Source: Desulfovibrionales bacterium
Lineage (GTDB): Bacteria; Desulfobacterota; Desulfovibrionia; Desulfovibrionales; Desulfonatronaceae
NCBI GenBank assembly: GCA_007693505.1
Contig: REDL01000045.1
Span: 62,001 to 126,000, forward strand
Reading direction: 5' to 3'
Length of the DNA: 64,000 nt
Of the stretch, positions 62,131 to 64,000 are shown piece by piece; within the stretch, counting starts at the first letter, position 1; each line of letters starts with the position of its first letter. The notes under the pieces were generated by a model that saw nothing but the letters and a program-made list of their open reading frames with translations, did not search any database and was not told where the DNA came from. Position numbers and translations under genes: made by a program.

Positions 62131-63386
62131 CAGTCATTCGCTATTTGGTTGAGAGCCTTATTGTTTTCAGCAACCTTGGCCGACTTATCGTCGTTCCAAT
62201 CCACTTTGGTGAACAGCCGATACAGGTCCAGCGCTTCGGAATGATCAGCGTTCAATTCAAGGCACTTCCGGATGCTGCTCAAAGCATCATCGAATCGTTT
62301 GGCAAACATCTGGGCCTTGGCCAGGTTGTAATAGATGTTCTCGTCCTGGGGAGAAAGCTTGAGGGCATTGATGTATGCGTGAACGGCTTCGACATACAGT
62401 TTCTTGTGCCTCAACTCGATGCCCAGAGTATTGTAGGCGTTGGGCGCATGGATATCCTGCTTGGTAATCTTGGCGAAAACCCGTTTCACTTCGGCAAACT
62501 GATCCATCCTGGCATATTCATCAGCGGCTTTTTGCAGATATTCTTGATAATTTTGCATGTCTCCCCGCCCGCGATAGGCTTCGGCGAGTCCCTCGTAGGC
62601 CTTGATGAACAAGCTATTGAGTCGCAAGGCGTTGTTGAAGGCGACAATGGCCTTGCCGAATTTTCGTTCCAGCAGGTACTGCATACCCATTTCAAAGTAC
62701 CGCCGAGCCTCGTCACTTCCTTCGCTCTCCTTTTCAGCCACGATCTCCTTGAATTCACCAATGGCCGCCGCGTAATCCCCCGTAGCCAAGAGGCTTTGCC
62801 CCTGGGCCAACAACTCCTCGCTCACATGAACGGCGTCGGCTTCCGGTTTGATGCGCATATGGCGCTTAAGCGTGTCCAGAGTGTACGGCCTGATGATGAA
62901 CCCGGTACACCCGGCGGTGATGACGTCAACGACGAAATGCTCGGCGGATACATCGGAAATGACAAGCATGTTCAGTGGCGTGGCCCGCAAGTACTTGCGG
63001 ATCTGAAAAATCAGATCGGACAGATTGCATCCGGAAACAGATGAGTCGAGGATAATGGTCTGAATGGAGTTGTGCCGAATGAAGTCCAGAACTGCTCCGG
63101 CCGAAGTCAGGCGACAATTCATGATCATCCCCAACCTGCGGAGGTTTTCTCGGTCCTGCTCAAAGTTCACGTCATTGGATGTGGCGATGACGTAGGCAGG
63201 GAGCAGACTCCCGGGGGGGCTGCTGGAAGAGCCTAGCGTTGGTGCGACCGGGAGCCTTGTTCCGGTCTGGGTGGGTGCGTCGCTCGGTTGGTGAAGACCT
63301 GATTGACGCGACGCGGATTGAACCGGTTGCGGGCGTACATATTTTTTTTCCGGTGTGGAAGCAGGGGGTACTGGGGGCGATTTCAT
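62130..63386 (-). CDS. Receiver-like domain protein with TPR repeats
   Basis: This 418-residue protein has a Pro/Ser-rich N-terminal tail (about 1-60) and a CheY-like receiver fold (about 65-180). The likely phospho-accepting Asp is in TIILDSSVSG and the switch Lys position is less clear. Tetratricopeptide repeats (about 190-400) include AQGQSLLATGDYAAAIGEFK and AIVAFNNALRLNSLFIKAYE. It could be an atypical response regulator that signals through protein contacts. The N-terminal 60 residues are uncertain. Confidence 0.85.
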   Translation of the reverse strand: MKSPPVPPASTPEKKYVRPQPVQSASRQSGLHQPSDAPTQTGTRLPVAPTLGSSSSPPGSLLPAYVIATSNDVNFEQDRENLRRLGMIMNCRLTSAGAVLDFIRHNSIQTIILDSSVSGCNLSDLIFQIRKYLRATPLNMLVISDVSAEHFVVDVITAGCTGFIIRPYTLDTLKRHMRIKPEADAVHVSEELLAQGQSLLATGDYAAAIGEFKEIVAEKESEGSDEARRYFEMGMQYLLERKFGKAIVAFNNALRLNSLFIKAYEGLAEAYRGRGDMQNYQEYLQKAADEYARMDQFAEVKRVFAKITKQDIHAPNAYNTLGIELRHKKLYVEAVHAYINALKLSPQDENIYYNLAKAQMFAKRFDDALSSIRKCLELNADHSEALDLYRLFTKVDWNDDKSAKVAENNKALNQIAND

Positions 63387-63716
63387 GATCGAAAAGGTTG
63401 TCTCACAGAATCAAGAGGTCTCCAATTCTGCCTAACCGGCTTGGTCCCTGAAATCAAGACGGTGAACAGCCGCTATGTGAGCCCACGGAAAACGCTTCCC
63501 GCATGTTTCAATTGTCAATGCAGAATCTGGTCTGAGTGTCCAAGACACCTCCTGTGCAGGGGAGATCCTGCAAAAAACAGCAACAATCGCAGCCAAAGCG
63601 CAGCGAGGAACATCAATAATGACCAAACGAAAAGCCCCCATAAACGGACAAATTCCCGCTCACCTTGCGACTCTCGGGGGACATATCCCCAAAATTTTGC
63701 GGCCTTGGAGTTTCGC
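63387..63716. other. Intergenic region, no gene seen
   Basis: These 330 bases separate the receiver-TPR gene start from the Lon-type stop on the same strand. A short minus-strand GGGGA/TCCCC inverted repeat is present around 63670-63690. No ORF with a ribosome binding site and a family match was seen, and no convincing promoter. Confidence 0.5.
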
Positions 63717-64000
63717 TCACCGACGTTGAACCTCCGAGGCGGGTGACGGGACAGGGGTTTTCGTGCCCTTGGCCGCCCTGGTCGCCCTTTGTCGTGGTCT
63801 GCGAAAGGAAGAATCCCTGGTCGCCAGTTCCTCCAGTTCCTTGATTCGATCATCCGCTAGACGGTACAGGCTTCCTGCACTGAACGAGCCGTTCTTCAAG
63901 CGACGTCCGGCAGGCAGACCCGTCAGGACTTCCAGGGCCTGTTCAATGCAGCAGACCGGATAGATATGAAATCGCCCCTCGTCCACGGCCTGCACGACAT
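63717..64000 (-). CDS. C-terminus of a Lon-family ATP-dependent protease (runs off the window)
   Basis: The last ~93 residues of a larger protein end at 63717. They read VQAVDEGRFHIYPVCCIEQA, followed by LEVLTGLPAGRR, the C-terminal end of the Lon protease domain (compare the G+FHIWPV pattern of LonB-like proteins). The catalytic Ser and Lys lie beyond the right edge. The last ~60 residues (SLYRLADDRIKELEELATRD, then a basic tail) are an extra C-terminal extension. Confidence 0.7.
   Translation of the reverse strand, partial: VVQAVDEGRFHIYPVCCIEQALEVLTGLPAGRRLKNGSFSAGSLYRLADDRIKELEELATRDSSFRRPRQRATRAAKGTKTPVPSPASEVQRR

Noticed and set aside
1-64000. CRISPR arrays, insertion sequences and prophage genes
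   Set aside because: No regularly spaced repeats, transposases, integrases or phage structural genes were seen apart from the phage-like T6SS parts.

Overview
The window reads like the chromosome of a GC-rich, Gram-negative, anaerobic sulfate-reducer-type bacterium, probably Desulfobacterota/Deltaproteobacteria and perhaps Desulfovibrionales. This is inferred from gene content: a type VI secretion system, DsbD, an AMIN-type amidase, HypF, NuoEF-like plus Nfn flavin/Fe-S proteins, a heme-c sensor kinase, and an rpsU-yqeY-mutS2-dnaG-rpoD block. No rRNA is present, so the species cannot be fixed.

Layout. 1-8960 (minus): a type VI secretion operon tssA-tssB-tssC-hcp-tssE-tssF-tssG-clpV; clpV runs off the left edge. 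9190-19793: a photolyase, a GHAH-type flavoprotein, a cell-wall amidase, RdgB, a heme-c sensor kinase, a glycosyltransferase and DsbD. 19882-22763: tRNA-Lys(CUU), tRNA-Ser(GGA), ruvX, a tiny membrane protein gene with an in-frame TGA, and malic enzyme. 22825-32440 (minus): a decayed DUF433/DUF5615 toxin-antitoxin pair, a giant FAD/Fe-S dehydrogenase, HypF, CheW and a chemoreceptor. 32740-40122 (plus): the macromolecular-synthesis block rpsU-yqeY-mutS2-dnaG-rpoD and a secreted nuclease. 40230-43235 (minus): a Tat-exported ferritin-like protein, a sensor kinase and a host-attachment-type protein. 43399-50992 (plus): a tandem DUF1566 protein and a four-gene flavin/Fe-S complex that looks like an electron-bifurcating transhydrogenase. 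51154-58851 (plus): gatB, a decayed hicBA pair, mtnA, der, dnaX, ybaB and recR. 58988-64000: an M23 peptidase, a Gate-domain membrane protein, a receiver-TPR protein with a small Cys/His protein, and the C-terminus of a Lon-family protease.

The strongest novel signal is at 20603-20785 (minus), just downstream of ruvX. A 29-codon membrane-peptide ORF with a strong ribosome binding site ends in TGA, but the same frame continues for 30 sensible codons. The TGA is followed at the right distance by a hairpin that closely resembles the E. coli fdhF SECIS element. I propose a 60-residue single-span selenoprotein. A second, weaker TGA-interrupted small membrane ORF lies at 55545-55703.

The second highlight is 44599-50992. 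NuoE-like and NuoF-like subunits precede an 844-residue fusion of a NuoG-like Fe-S and molybdopterin-remnant region to an NfnA-like reductase, and a separate NfnB-like subunit follows. This layout suggests a soluble complex linking NADH, NADPH and ferredoxin, comparable to the Sporomusa-type Nfn. Two independent toxin-antitoxin pairs, each with one lesion per gene, are a further curiosity.
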